Below, in pieces: positions 28,261-37,532 of a stretch of 64,000 bases of DNA. The notes under the pieces were generated by a model. It ran no database searches. It was not told the DNA's origin and worked only from the letters and a program-made list of their open reading frames with translations. Every line of letters begins with the position of its first letter. Positions within the stretch are counted from its first letter, which is position 1. The stretch covers positions 1,860,001 through 1,924,000 of the forward strand of contig OZ246004.1 of NCBI GenBank assembly GCA_965230495.1, read 5' to 3'. Position numbers and translations under genes: made by a program. The stretch comes from JACJYM01 sp965230495. GTDB taxonomy: Bacteria; Bacteroidota; Bacteroidia; Chitinophagales; Saprospiraceae.

Positions 28261-29616
28261 TTATAGTAAATACTCTAAACCTACTTTGAACGATGCGGTA
28301 TGAATTTTATCTCTATTGGGGCCAATACCATCACCTAAAACATGTCTTGAATATCGGGGAGAAAAGTTAAGCTTAAATTGAGGGTCTAAACGGTAGCTGA
28401 TTCCTAACTCTAAGTCAAAAGAAACAAAAAGATTCTGGATAACATTACCTCCATCAATAATTCCAGGAATAAATTTCTTATCCCAAACATTATAATTAGA
28501 CGTACTGGAAATCTCCTGAAATCTTTCACTCGACCTTAAGGATTTTGCCACATCATATTCGGAATGCATAATAAAATTAGACTTTATACCAAATAGTAAA
28601 TCCAAGCCTAATTTACCCTTAGACACGGCTCCCCATTTCAACATCGCTGGAATAGAAATTATATCATATTCTATAGAAGTTATACTTGTAAAACTCTCAG
28701 ATTCATCTAAAGAATTGTCTAATAAACCTACCTCTTTGGGAACATAGACAACCCCATAGTAAGACAACCCTGTTGAATAACCAATTTTTCCTCCTATCCG
28801 TTGTGAAACATAAAAACCATATTCATTGGTAGAGGTACTTTTTGAATAACTTTCTATATTAGAGATTTTATCGAAAGGTGTATTGATTTGAACCTTATTT
28901 GCAGCGGTATAAATCCCTAATGAAGTAGATTTATTCGTATTATCGTAAGATGTAGTCGACTCATTTTTAATATACGCCATATCCATTATCAAATCGTCAT
29001 CTTCACTTATCCTCCTTATTTTATTATGTATAGGGTCTAATTCCAAAATCTCGGTATTCTCAATAGCTCTGATATCATTAAGAAAAGAAATCAATTCATA
29101 ATTAGAACTTGTAATACTTTTAGAAAGAATCTTCATATCCCTATCAAAACTTTTCCCTATTATCTCCTGAGATGATATTGCATCCTTCTCCATAGGGAAT
29201 CGATCATATGTTCTATTATTAACCAGATTAATAGAATAACCATCTTCTAGAATTCTGTTTAAACGAAATCTCTTCTGTGCATCAGCAAAATAACTATCCT
29301 CCTCTTTCTCAAAACTTCCTGTTATACCAAGAAATACTAGCAATAGCATAAATACTGCTACCAACTCCATCACTTTGACACGTTTGATTCCTTTTATCAA
29401 GCGATCTTCCTCATCCATTCTTCTTTTCAGTTGTTCCCAATGAGAATCTTCATAAGGAACATAATTATCTTGAATTTTAGAAGCCATCTGCTCATCAAAA
29501 GCCTTATCAGAAAACTCCTCATCCAGAATTTTCGAAAACTCTTCCCAGTCACTCTGCTCTTCGGCTGGAATATTATTAAGTTTCTCTTTTATTTCCTTAT
29601 CAAATTCTTTACTCAT
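28261..29616 (-). CDS. Anti-sigma-like membrane protein with C-terminal outer-membrane-type beta-barrel
   Basis: Its ATG overlaps the sigma gene stop by 4 bp. The 451-residue protein has a short cytoplasmic region with two similar motifs (DWEEFSKILDEE at 23-34 and HWEQLKRRMDEE at 59-70). One membrane helix follows (about 82-100), then a linker, and from about residue 230 a beta-rich part (GFYVSQRIGGKIGYSTGLSYYG, LGLDLLFGIKSNF, FDLELGISYRLD) resembling PorT-type outer-membrane barrels. Coupling to an ECF sigma gene and the N-terminal layout suggest it restrains the sigma factor. Function inferred. Confidence 0.8.
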   Translation of the reverse strand: MSKEFDKEIKEKLNNIPAEEQSDWEEFSKILDEEFSDKAFDEQMASKIQDNYVPYEDSHWEQLKRRMDEEDRLIKGIKRVKVMELVAVFMLLLVFLGITGSFEKEEDSYFADAQKRFRLNRILEDGYSINLVNNRTYDRFPMEKDAISSQEIIGKSFDRDMKILSKSITSSNYELISFLNDIRAIENTEILELDPIHNKIRRISEDDDLIMDMAYIKNESTTSYDNTNKSTSLGIYTAANKVQINTPFDKISNIESYSKSTSTNEYGFYVSQRIGGKIGYSTGLSYYGVVYVPKEVGLLDNSLDESESFTSITSIEYDIISIPAMLKWGAVSKGKLGLDLLFGIKSNFIMHSEYDVAKSLRSSERFQEISSTSNYNVWDKKFIPGIIDGGNVIQNLFVSFDLELGISYRLDPQFKLNFSPRYSRHVLGDGIGPNRDKIHTASFKVGLEYLL

Positions 29617-30170
29617 CTAAAGTTTTCTTTCGCAAGAATTATCGCTTTCAACTTTCTTCTGGCCTTTACAAGGTTAGACCTAGAAGTACTTTCTGTGATA
29701 TTTAATATCTTCGCTACTTCCTTGTGACTATATCCTTCCATCACATAAAGATTAAATACAGAACGATAAGCAGGGGTCAAATGTCGCAGTGCTTCCAAAA
29801 TATCTTTTGCAGAAATCATACTAATAGCATCAGGTTCTCCTGAATCAAGACCATAAGCAGTCTCGATATCTTCATTTCTTCTCCTTGATTCTTTTCTATA
29901 ATAATCAATGCATGTATTAATCATTATTCTACGAATCCAAGCTTGTAACGAAGTCCCAGGTTTATATTTTTCCAAGTACCTAAAAACTTTGATAAAGCCA
30001 TCATGTAAAATATCCAAGGCATCCTCATCATTATTAGTATACCTTTTACAAACCAACATCATCTGGCTGTAATGTTGTTCATAAATCAATTTTAACGCCC
30101 ATTTTTCTTTGGCAATGCAAGCTGAGATGAAATCTTCCTCCTTCCTAAGGACTTTTAATGAAATTTCCAT
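29613..30170 (-). CDS. ECF-subfamily RNA polymerase sigma factor
   Basis: The 185-residue protein has sigma-70 region 2 (LIYEQHYSQMMLVCKRYTNN, then EDALDILHDGFIKVFRYLEKY and WIRRIMINTCIDYYRKESRR) and region 4 (LTPAYRSVFNLYVMEGYSHK, then EVAKILNITESTSRSNLVKA with the helix-turn-helix). Region 1.1 and region 3 are absent, so it is of the ECF type. It is the first gene of a two-gene operon with a membrane partner that probably controls it. The regulon is unknown. Confidence 0.93.
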   Translation of the reverse strand: MEISLKVLRKEEDFISACIAKEKWALKLIYEQHYSQMMLVCKRYTNNDEDALDILHDGFIKVFRYLEKYKPGTSLQAWIRRIMINTCIDYYRKESRRRNEDIETAYGLDSGEPDAISMISAKDILEALRHLTPAYRSVFNLYVMEGYSHKEVAKILNITESTSRSNLVKARRKLKAIILAKENFR

Positions 30171-30388
30171 ATGGTTTCTCTACTGTCTGGCGAAATATAT
30201 CGCAACACTAAAATACTAATAATGTTGATCAATTGAAAATTTCTCTTATTCGTAACATAACTTTAACCAGTATTAATAATTATATAATATCAGTTAAATT
30301 TCAATATATAAGTCACAAGAAAGTGACGTAGTTAGCATAGGTATAAAGTTATATGAAACAATTATCTTTGAAGTAATATTCTCTTAAA

Positions 30389-32314
30389 ATGTCCAAAAAG
30401 CAAAATAAAAACAAGCCCGACAAAAACCTTAACAATAATTCTAAAGAAAAAAACTGGGTATGGATATTGGCTATTTTGATCATTACAACATTTGTGTTTT
30501 TAGAGGTTCGAAATTATGAGTTTGTAAACTGGGACGATGATAAAAACATTTATGATAATGAACTTATCACATCTCTTAGTAACAACAATTTTTGGAAAAA
30601 CACAAAAGAAATATTCACTACCAAGGTTATTGGAAACTACAATCCTCTTCCCATTTGGACATTCGCTTTCGAAAAGCAAATATATGGATTGGATAATCCA
30701 GGTCCGTGGCATTTGACAAACCTATTATTGCATCTAATTGCAGTATTACTTGTATTTAAAATTTGTTCTAACCTAAGTTTAAACATACGAGCTATCCTTA
30801 TCATAAGTTTCTTATTTGCCCTTCATCCATTAAGGGTAGAGTCAGTCGCTTGGGTTACAGAGCGAAAAGATGTCTTGTACGCCGTCTTCTATTTAGGAGC
30901 TATCCTTCAATACATAAAATGGAAAAACGACCACAAATCTATCCGGATTTTTTGGATATATTTTCTTTTTATTCTTTCTCTATTCTCCAAAATACAAGCG
31001 GTAATACTTCCTCTATCCCTGCTTTGTATCGATTATTTTTTAGACAAACGAATAGAATTCAAAAACTTTTTATCAAAAGCTCCTCTATTTCTACTTTCCC
31101 TTGTCTTTGGGGTTTATGGGATCTACTCCCTAAAAGAACATGGATCACTAGAAGCAAATGAAACTTATACTGGGATTTCAAGAGTTTTTATTGGTTCATA
31201 TAGCCTTCTGATATATATGATTAAATCCATTATTCCTTACAGAATGTCTCCATTATATCCATATCCTGCATCTATACCTTGGTTCTTCTATGTTTCATTT
31301 CTAGTTTTTCCAGGATACATTTATATATTATACCATTCCTACAAAAAGCAATTGCGCCACATCGTTTTTGGCATGGCTTTCTTCTTTCTCAATATTGTCA
31401 TGTTGTTACAAATACTGGGAGCTGGGCAAGGTTTTATAGCAGATAGGTTTACATATGTCGCATACTTTGGCCTTTTCTTTATTTTTGGTTATTATATTGA
31501 TTTATGGATAAACAAATATCCCAATTACAAAAAAATCATTACTTCTTTGATTGCCATCACTTTTATCAGCTACACATTTATTACTTTTCGGCAGGTAAAA
31601 ATTTGGAAGAATAGCGGTACCATGTGGAGCCATGTCATAAAATATTATAAGAATGCTACGCTTCCTTATGGTAATAGAGCCAATTATTATAGAGACAATG
31701 GTGAAATTCAAAAGGCATTAAAAGATTATGACAAAGCTGTAAGTCTAAAGCCAAGTGCCGCTACATTTAATAGTAGAGCCAGGGTGTTTTTTGATCATGG
31801 TAAATCAAGGGATACATTGCTATTGGCTCTTGAAAATTACAGTAAAGCCATTGAAATGGATCCCGACAATGGAGAATATTATGTGAATAGAGGAGCTACC
31901 TATGCCAGACTTAACAATAATGAATTAGCTCTAGAAGATTTAAATAATGGTCTTAAATTCAAACCCAATCATGCCACCGGATATTTAAACAGGTCCATTA
32001 TCTATCAATTTATGGGTAGGATTGATGCAGCTCTGATAGATATAAAGAAATATCTTGAATTTCATCCATATAATGCTGATATTTGGTACGAAAAAGCTAG
32101 AGCAGAGAGAATTCTCAAGAATTTTAACGTGGCTATTCAGGATTATACCACAGCGATTAAATACAATAGAAATAATCCTTTGTTTTACTATGAAAGGTCC
32201 CGTACTTATTATCAGATAGGTCAGATAGAAAATGCAAAAAAAGACTTTCAAGTGGCTCTTTCTGCTAACTATACGAAGATAGACCCTAACTACAGGGCCC
32301 TTTTAGGATATTAA
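30389..32314 (+). CDS. TMTC-like multi-pass membrane protein with C-terminal TPR repeats
   Basis: The 641-residue protein has a lysine/asparagine-rich N-terminus, about 10-11 membrane helices (about residues 24-400), and then about six TPR units (about 428-630), for example YGNRANYYRDNGEIQKALKD. The signature FVNWDDDKNIYDN in the first loop (acidic residues 49-51) and HPLRVESVAWVTERKDVLY match TMTC-like GT-C-fold proteins. Eukaryotic TMTCs are O-mannosyltransferases. In bacteria the role is not established. Four bases precede the frame of the next gene. Confidence 0.87.
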   Translation: MSKKQNKNKPDKNLNNNSKEKNWVWILAILIITTFVFLEVRNYEFVNWDDDKNIYDNELITSLSNNNFWKNTKEIFTTKVIGNYNPLPIWTFAFEKQIYGLDNPGPWHLTNLLLHLIAVLLVFKICSNLSLNIRAILIISFLFALHPLRVESVAWVTERKDVLYAVFYLGAILQYIKWKNDHKSIRIFWIYFLFILSLFSKIQAVILPLSLLCIDYFLDKRIEFKNFLSKAPLFLLSLVFGVYGIYSLKEHGSLEANETYTGISRVFIGSYSLLIYMIKSIIPYRMSPLYPYPASIPWFFYVSFLVFPGYIYILYHSYKKQLRHIVFGMAFFFLNIVMLLQILGAGQGFIADRFTYVAYFGLFFIFGYYIDLWINKYPNYKKIITSLIAITFISYTFITFRQVKIWKNSGTMWSHVIKYYKNATLPYGNRANYYRDNGEIQKALKDYDKAVSLKPSAATFNSRARVFFDHGKSRDTLLLALENYSKAIEMDPDNGEYYVNRGATYARLNNNELALEDLNNGLKFKPNHATGYLNRSIIYQFMGRIDAALIDIKKYLEFHPYNADIWYEKARAERILKNFNVAIQDYTTAIKYNRNNPLFYYERSRTYYQIGQIENAKKDFQVALSANYTKIDPNYRALLGY

Positions 32315-32327
32315 TTATTTGTCTAAG

Positions 32328-32813
32328 ATGAAACCATATATACTTTCTATAATTTTAATACTGATAGGATATAATCTATCCGCTCAAAAACTATTCATAG
32401 ATAAAAAGAGAAAAGATGTTGAAAAAGGAATGACTCAAGTAGGTCGTACTGTCTACAAAATAATAGATAGTGCCGATACCTTAGCATATGTTATAAGTCC
32501 TGATATATATCCTGTGGAGTTTTACTGCATATTTGATGATGATGATCGTTGTCATCAGCAATTAATAAAGATTTACTGCTCTAAATGTGCCAAGTCCTAT
32601 TTGAAGTGCATTAAAAATAATAAGGGTTTTGACTTCAAAAGATTGAGCAAATATTATTATTATTCCAAAAGAAAGAAAAGAACACTTATGCGAGTAGTTG
32701 AAGACGAAGAGTTTGAAATTTGTGTAAAAATCATATTAGATCGTACTGATTGGAGTAAGGACGAATATAAAAAGATTGAAGAAAGAGGGAAGGAGTTTAG
32801 GGAAGAACTTTGA
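32328..32813 (+). CDS. Small secreted protein of unknown function
   Basis: Not recognised. The 161-residue protein has a signal peptide (MKPYILSIILILIGYNLSAQ). The mature part has acidic and cysteine-rich stretches (IFDDDDRCHQQ, IYCSKCAKSYLKC) and a lysine-rich C-terminus. ATG at 32328 is preferred over TTG at 32319. Its stop abuts the stop of the convergent Hsp70 gene. It is probably co-transcribed with the TPR membrane protein. Confidence 0.7.
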   Translation: MKPYILSIILILIGYNLSAQKLFIDKKRKDVEKGMTQVGRTVYKIIDSADTLAYVISPDIYPVEFYCIFDDDDRCHQQLIKIYCSKCAKSYLKCIKNNKGFDFKRLSKYYYYSKRKKRTLMRVVEDEEFEICVKIILDRTDWSKDEYKKIEERGKEFREEL

Positions 32814-35306
32814 CTACTTAAGGCCAGTTCTCAAACTGTACTCGCTTTCAACTTTAGGATTTTCAGAAGTATATAACTTATCAAGTTGAACAATAGCGTA
32901 TACTAATCCTCCTTGATTATTCGTCTGAATTGCTTCTCGACCTTTTTCTCTTAACTGATCCGCTAGTCCGATATTGATGTAATTTAAAGAATCATAATAA
33001 TAGAATAAAAAAGTATACTCTGTAAAAGTCATTTCGCGTCTTTGGAAGATATGCTTTTTTCTTACGTCAAGTTTCTCCAGTACTATTTTCAACTTTAATA
33101 TTGATCCTTCTTTAACAATTGAATCACCTTCCTCTTTAATGGCTTTATAAAACTCCTTGTCCGAATCATTTGATTCTTTAGAATTTAAAATATTTTTAAA
33201 ACTATTTAATTCACTATAAAAATCCGAAACTAATTTAGTCAATAATGACTTTTCTTCTGTCTCTCCAATTTTTCGTGCTAATTCCCGTTTTCTAATGTCA
33301 ATTTTCAATTTTTTATTCCAATTGTCATTACCTGATATCATTAACAATTCTTCCTTCAGAGTATTCAGCTCTAAAATATATGAATTCAATATTTGTGCTC
33401 TTTCAAAATTTTGAGTCCTTTCCGAAACACTTACCTCTTTGGTCAAAATCCTCTTTAAATCCTTAATATCGTTCAATGTGATATTGGCATCTACGGTGTT
33501 TGAATTAGGTTTGAATACTTCTTTTATTTCTGTATCAATCATAGGTATATATACCTCTATGCTCAAATCTCTAGATTCACTCATAGAAAAATTTAATTCA
33601 ATATCCACTCCTTCAATAATATCTCTTTCTAAATCGGTTCCTTCAATTTTTACACTACCTATTAGAATGGAAGCAGATGGAAGATTGTGATGGCTGCCTT
33701 CAAATATTTTGATTTGTAAACTGTCCGAAGAACCCCTTTTAACATTTTGAGCTACCTGTCTTATCATAAATTTGTTAAGTGGTAAGATTGCATTTTTCTT
33801 GAAAATCGGCTCTAGAAACGATTTTGAATCCTCTGGTGAATCCAACTCAATACAAATGTCATGGGGCAAAGGCTGACCCTGAACAGTATATTTACCCTGA
33901 TTGATGGTAAATTCCTGTATTAACTCTTCTATTTCATTATTATTTTTATCATAGACACGCATCTTAAAAGTATTGGAGGTATTGGCTATCAGGTTAACAG
34001 TAAGATCTAAAGTGCCCTCTAAATTTATATAGCCCGAATCATATCCTCCATCTGATCTCATAAATCTAACTTTGATCTCTTTGGTTTTTCCTTTAGATCT
34101 AACCAATAGCAGTGAGATCATCTCGGATTCAAAAGCATGATACGCTAATTCTATTTCAATCTTTTCTTTTTCCTTAAAAAAGGGTCGGTTCTGCTTTTCT
34201 TCCACATTTAAACCAACATTATAAAGTTTAGAATTAGCATAATAAGCGGCTCCATTAACGACTGCCGTTATTGGGTCTATTGAATCATCAACTTTCACCT
34301 CAAATTCATTCCTTAGTTTTTCCTTCACCAAAGGAATATAAGTTGATCCACCTACCAAAAAAATGTGATCCAAATCCGTAATATGGTTGGCAACTAACAT
34401 CTTTCTTGTCATTTCAATAGTCCTTTTCAAAACAGGTTCTATGAGATTCTCAAACTCTCTTCTATTGATTTCTAAAAACAAATCCTCTTCTTTAAGGTCG
34501 ATGTCAACTTCAACAATTTCGGACGTGCTTAGTTCCTTCTTAACTTCTTCTGCTAAGTACATCAATCGTTGATAAAACATACCGTTGTCAGAATCAATAT
34601 CATTTATTTCTGTCAAAATGTTCTCATAACCTTTTATTAGTTTAATTCTTTCAAGAAATATTTCTTTAATAATAAGCTCATCGAAATCCATACCTCCCAG
34701 ATAATTATCTCCAATATGATCTACTATCTTCATCTCTCCATCTATAATTTTAATCAAGGCCACGTCAAAAGTTCCACCACCCAAATCATATACTATCCAT
34801 GTTTTAGACTCCAAGCTCTGTCCCGACTTATTTACATACGCAATAGATGCAGCAATTGGTTCTTGCAAAAGAATTACCTCTTTAAATCCAGAATTATATC
34901 CAGCTGTTTTAGTTGCATTTGATTGTATAGTATCGAAAGATGCTGGAATTGTAATGACAACGGCATCCTTGTTTACAGTTGACGGAACAAATTTGCTAAG
35001 CTCCATCAGAATATATTTGGAAAGGTCCACAGGTGTGACGAATTCATTTCGTGAAGCAACAAAATAAGTATGATTAGTACCCATTTTTCTTTTAAAGTGA
35101 GAAAAAACATTGTTGCTACTTCTCTTCTGAAATTCCTTGGCTTTATCTCCTATAACGACTCTTTCTTTTCTGAATGCTACAACAGAAGCTGTGGTCTCTT
35201 TTTGCGTACTAAAATTCTTGTAAATGTTCAATACGCCATCCGCGAATCTTGCTATACTGGAATTAGTCGTTCCTAGATCAATACCTATATCAATACTTTT
35301 TTTCAT
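32814..35306 (-). CDS. Second, non-canonical Hsp70 chaperone with inserted domain
   Basis: The 830-residue protein keeps a complete Hsp70 ATPase domain (about 1-365): GIDLGTTNS (phosphate 1), FKRKMG (catalytic lysine region, 71-76), LLQEPIAASIAY, YDLGGGTFD (phosphate 2, 173-181) and FLVGGST (adenosine, 316-322). Residues about 370-475 form a beta-rich insert absent from DnaK. From 478 the sequence again resembles the substrate-binding beta-domain (IFKKNAILPLNKFMI, then SLQIKIFEG and LSIEVYIP). A helical lid (about 605-830) follows, without the acidic DnaK tail. It starts seven bases after the GrpE-like gene. DnaK proper is at 47345-49264. Confidence 0.92.
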   Translation of the reverse strand: MKKSIDIGIDLGTTNSSIARFADGVLNIYKNFSTQKETTASVVAFRKERVVIGDKAKEFQKRSSNNVFSHFKRKMGTNHTYFVASRNEFVTPVDLSKYILMELSKFVPSTVNKDAVVITIPASFDTIQSNATKTAGYNSGFKEVILLQEPIAASIAYVNKSGQSLESKTWIVYDLGGGTFDVALIKIIDGEMKIVDHIGDNYLGGMDFDELIIKEIFLERIKLIKGYENILTEINDIDSDNGMFYQRLMYLAEEVKKELSTSEIVEVDIDLKEEDLFLEINRREFENLIEPVLKRTIEMTRKMLVANHITDLDHIFLVGGSTYIPLVKEKLRNEFEVKVDDSIDPITAVVNGAAYYANSKLYNVGLNVEEKQNRPFFKEKEKIEIELAYHAFESEMISLLLVRSKGKTKEIKVRFMRSDGGYDSGYINLEGTLDLTVNLIANTSNTFKMRVYDKNNNEIEELIQEFTINQGKYTVQGQPLPHDICIELDSPEDSKSFLEPIFKKNAILPLNKFMIRQVAQNVKRGSSDSLQIKIFEGSHHNLPSASILIGSVKIEGTDLERDIIEGVDIELNFSMSESRDLSIEVYIPMIDTEIKEVFKPNSNTVDANITLNDIKDLKRILTKEVSVSERTQNFERAQILNSYILELNTLKEELLMISGNDNWNKKLKIDIRKRELARKIGETEEKSLLTKLVSDFYSELNSFKNILNSKESNDSDKEFYKAIKEEGDSIVKEGSILKLKIVLEKLDVRKKHIFQRREMTFTEYTFLFYYYDSLNYINIGLADQLREKGREAIQTNNQGGLVYAIVQLDKLYTSENPKVESEYSLRTGLK

Positions 35307-35313
35307 AAAATTT

Positions 35314-35631
35314 TCAACCTACTAAAACAATACCTTTTTGTAACAGTTTTCGTTCACTGTCTTCCAAACTAAAAATAATTGGTTTGATAACCTCAATAAT
35401 TTTTAAACAATTTCTTTCTGATTTGACAATTGTTCCATCACAATCCACTCTTTCTATATCATACTCTTCACCCAAGGGATCATAATATAAAACCCCTAAT
35501 GACTCAAAATGAAAAAATATTCGATGAAAAAATCTTTCATAAGATTCCAATTCAGAATTCTTAACCAACTTCAATTTCAGGTTATGAATTTGGTTAAGAA
35601 TAGCTATTGCGTTAGAATGAGAAAAATTCAT
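35314..35631 (-). CDS. Minimal GrpE-head-like protein, putative cofactor of the adjacent Hsp70
   Basis: The 105-residue protein has one N-terminal helical region (1-42) and a C-terminal part reading LGVLYYDPLGEEYDIERVD, then CLKIIEVIKPIIFSLEDSE and LLQKGIVLVG. This follows the order of the GrpE beta-head (short strand, G-x-x-YDP, I-x-x-V-I-x-P, R/K-x-L-x-K-G-x-V-x-V). The long dimerising coiled coil of GrpE is missing. It lies directly upstream of the atypical Hsp70 gene. The assignment to a nucleotide-exchange role rests on weak similarity plus position. Confidence 0.6.
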   Translation of the reverse strand: MNFSHSNAIAILNQIHNLKLKLVKNSELESYERFFHRIFFHFESLGVLYYDPLGEEYDIERVDCDGTIVKSERNCLKIIEVIKPIIFSLEDSERKLLQKGIVLVG

Positions 35632-35684
35632 ATATTAGACTTAAAATAACAAATATTTCGTAAAAATACATCTAGTAAATAACC

Positions 35685-37532
35685 ATGTATTCCTATCTAA
35701 ATCCTTCATTTTTTTTTGAAAATCAAAATTCCAAAATAGAAAGTAAAGATTTAAAAAGAAAGAAAAAAGAATTATTTCTTAAAATAGAACTTAGCAATAC
35801 CGAGTTTATTACGATTAAAAATAGAGCTTTTCGGAAAAATGATATTATAAATATTTTTGACGAGTTTCAAACGAATCTGAACTATCATAACCTAATTCTT
35901 TCTACAAAAGAATTACATAAATTTCTAATTAGTGAAGAAGTTGGAAGTTACAATTATGTAACCATGAGCAAAGAAATTCAGAATAATTCAGAGTTTTTAA
36001 ACTTTCTAAAACCATTTTTCAATTCTATCTTCTTTACAAACGTGAAAAACTTATACAAATCTGCTCATATAATTGATGTTTTCCGATATATTAAGAGATT
36101 TGAAAATATCAGACAAGAACTGCCCCAAGAGTTATTCATTAATGCCAAATTTGAATTGTACAATATTATAAGAAAAGACATTAATCAAACTCTACATAAA
36201 TATTCCAAAAAATCGCCCCTTGAAATGATGATGGAAAAAGAGGAATTTGTTAAAGATTATTCTTTGGAAAAAATGGAAATCATCAATGAAATTATAAATG
36301 ATCATGAACTTCTTACCTATTACTTGGAAAAATTTTCTAAACTCATTTCTATATTAATCGATAAGTGCAACGGTGATTTTCGAGAATTTCATTCAAGAAT
36401 TAATAATCATATTTATAAAATTTTACTCTATGTTAAACGCTTTAATCCGGAACATAAATTATTAGTAAATCTAGATTATTTCCGAGCTATATATAGTCGC
36501 CCCGATTATTCAAGAAATAGAGAGTCTTCAGAGAAGAATAATTGGGTGCCATTTTTTTTTCTTTTTAAAATAATAATACTTGTAACTATAATTAGCAATA
36601 AGTCAAACCACCAAAAAAGTTTCAAACAAAAACAATATGAATATTATAAAAATATTTACTCTAAAAAACCTAAAACTAAATTACTTACTAAGAAGTATGA
36701 TAAAATAAACAACATTTTGAATATTGAAATATTATCAGCATCTTATAGTCTTACTTCAATTCCAAAAAACTATTACAGTTATCATAAATTGATTAACAAT
36801 TACTTACCAAAAAATACCTCAGTAATTGTAAAGCTAAAAATTTATACATCAGATAAATCGAATCACTATGATCTAGAAACAGAATTGGTGAAAAAAGGAA
36901 AAAAATGGTCACAGTCGGTAAAATTGGTAAAATCAAATCCAACTTACTCAAGGTCCTTTAAAGTAAATTATGCAGTAAAACTAAAAGAACTAATTCTAGG
37001 CAAATATGTTATCCCACATAATCTGAACTCTGGCATCAAAAAAGGAGAATCTTTCAGTTTGTTTATTTATAAGAATGGGATTAAATATTCAGCTAAGATA
37101 TTAAGGAATAAAACAAAGGAGACTTTTTACATTCATAATTATAATCTGGAAAAATCCTATAATCATTCGAACTCAATAGAAGACGAGGTTCGGAGTCTAA
37201 TAAAAGATATAATGACCCTAGAATACAGTGATTGCAATTATACAAAGAAAAATTTTGAAAATTTAGCGTTGCTCTTTGGCAGAAAAAAGCCATTAGCTTT
37301 TAATTACTTCACTAATCGCCAAAAGCCAGTTTATAATGTAAAACTAGGCAAACATGATTATTATTTTGAATTTGCAAGAAATGTCAATGACTTAAATAGG
37401 ATTCTGATATTGAAAAACTCAAATAATATTGAATCTGCAGTTCTGGACCTGACTGTTGAAAATAATCCTGAGTTAAGAAAGATGATTTCTGAAGAAATCT
37501 TCATGAGAGCAGTGCCTGTGAAATCAAATTAA
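35685..37532 (+). CDS. Large AT-rich protein with one membrane helix, divergent from the Hsp70 module
   Basis: Not recognised. The 615-residue protein opens with MYSYLNPSFFFENQ, then a charged segment (DLKRKKKELFLKIELSN). A mostly helical N-terminal half follows, one membrane helix (about 286-305, NNWVPFFFLFKIIILVTIIS), and a mixed beta/alpha C-terminal half. No HPD motif is present, so it is not a J-domain protein. The gene is rich in lysine, asparagine and isoleucine codons and looks more AT-rich than its surroundings. It is separated by 53 bp from the divergent GrpE-like/Hsp70 pair, suggesting shared control. Function unknown. Confidence 0.82.
   Translation: MYSYLNPSFFFENQNSKIESKDLKRKKKELFLKIELSNTEFITIKNRAFRKNDIINIFDEFQTNLNYHNLILSTKELHKFLISEEVGSYNYVTMSKEIQNNSEFLNFLKPFFNSIFFTNVKNLYKSAHIIDVFRYIKRFENIRQELPQELFINAKFELYNIIRKDINQTLHKYSKKSPLEMMMEKEEFVKDYSLEKMEIINEIINDHELLTYYLEKFSKLISILIDKCNGDFREFHSRINNHIYKILLYVKRFNPEHKLLVNLDYFRAIYSRPDYSRNRESSEKNNWVPFFFLFKIIILVTIISNKSNHQKSFKQKQYEYYKNIYSKKPKTKLLTKKYDKINNILNIEILSASYSLTSIPKNYYSYHKLINNYLPKNTSVIVKLKIYTSDKSNHYDLETELVKKGKKWSQSVKLVKSNPTYSRSFKVNYAVKLKELILGKYVIPHNLNSGIKKGESFSLFIYKNGIKYSAKILRNKTKETFYIHNYNLEKSYNHSNSIEDEVRSLIKDIMTLEYSDCNYTKKNFENLALLFGRKKPLAFNYFTNRQKPVYNVKLGKHDYYFEFARNVNDLNRILILKNSNNIESAVLDLTVENNPELRKMISEEIFMRAVPVKSN

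Noticed and set aside
35685..37532. DnaJ-like co-chaperone for the atypical Hsp70
   Set aside because: No HPD motif or J-domain helix pattern is present.
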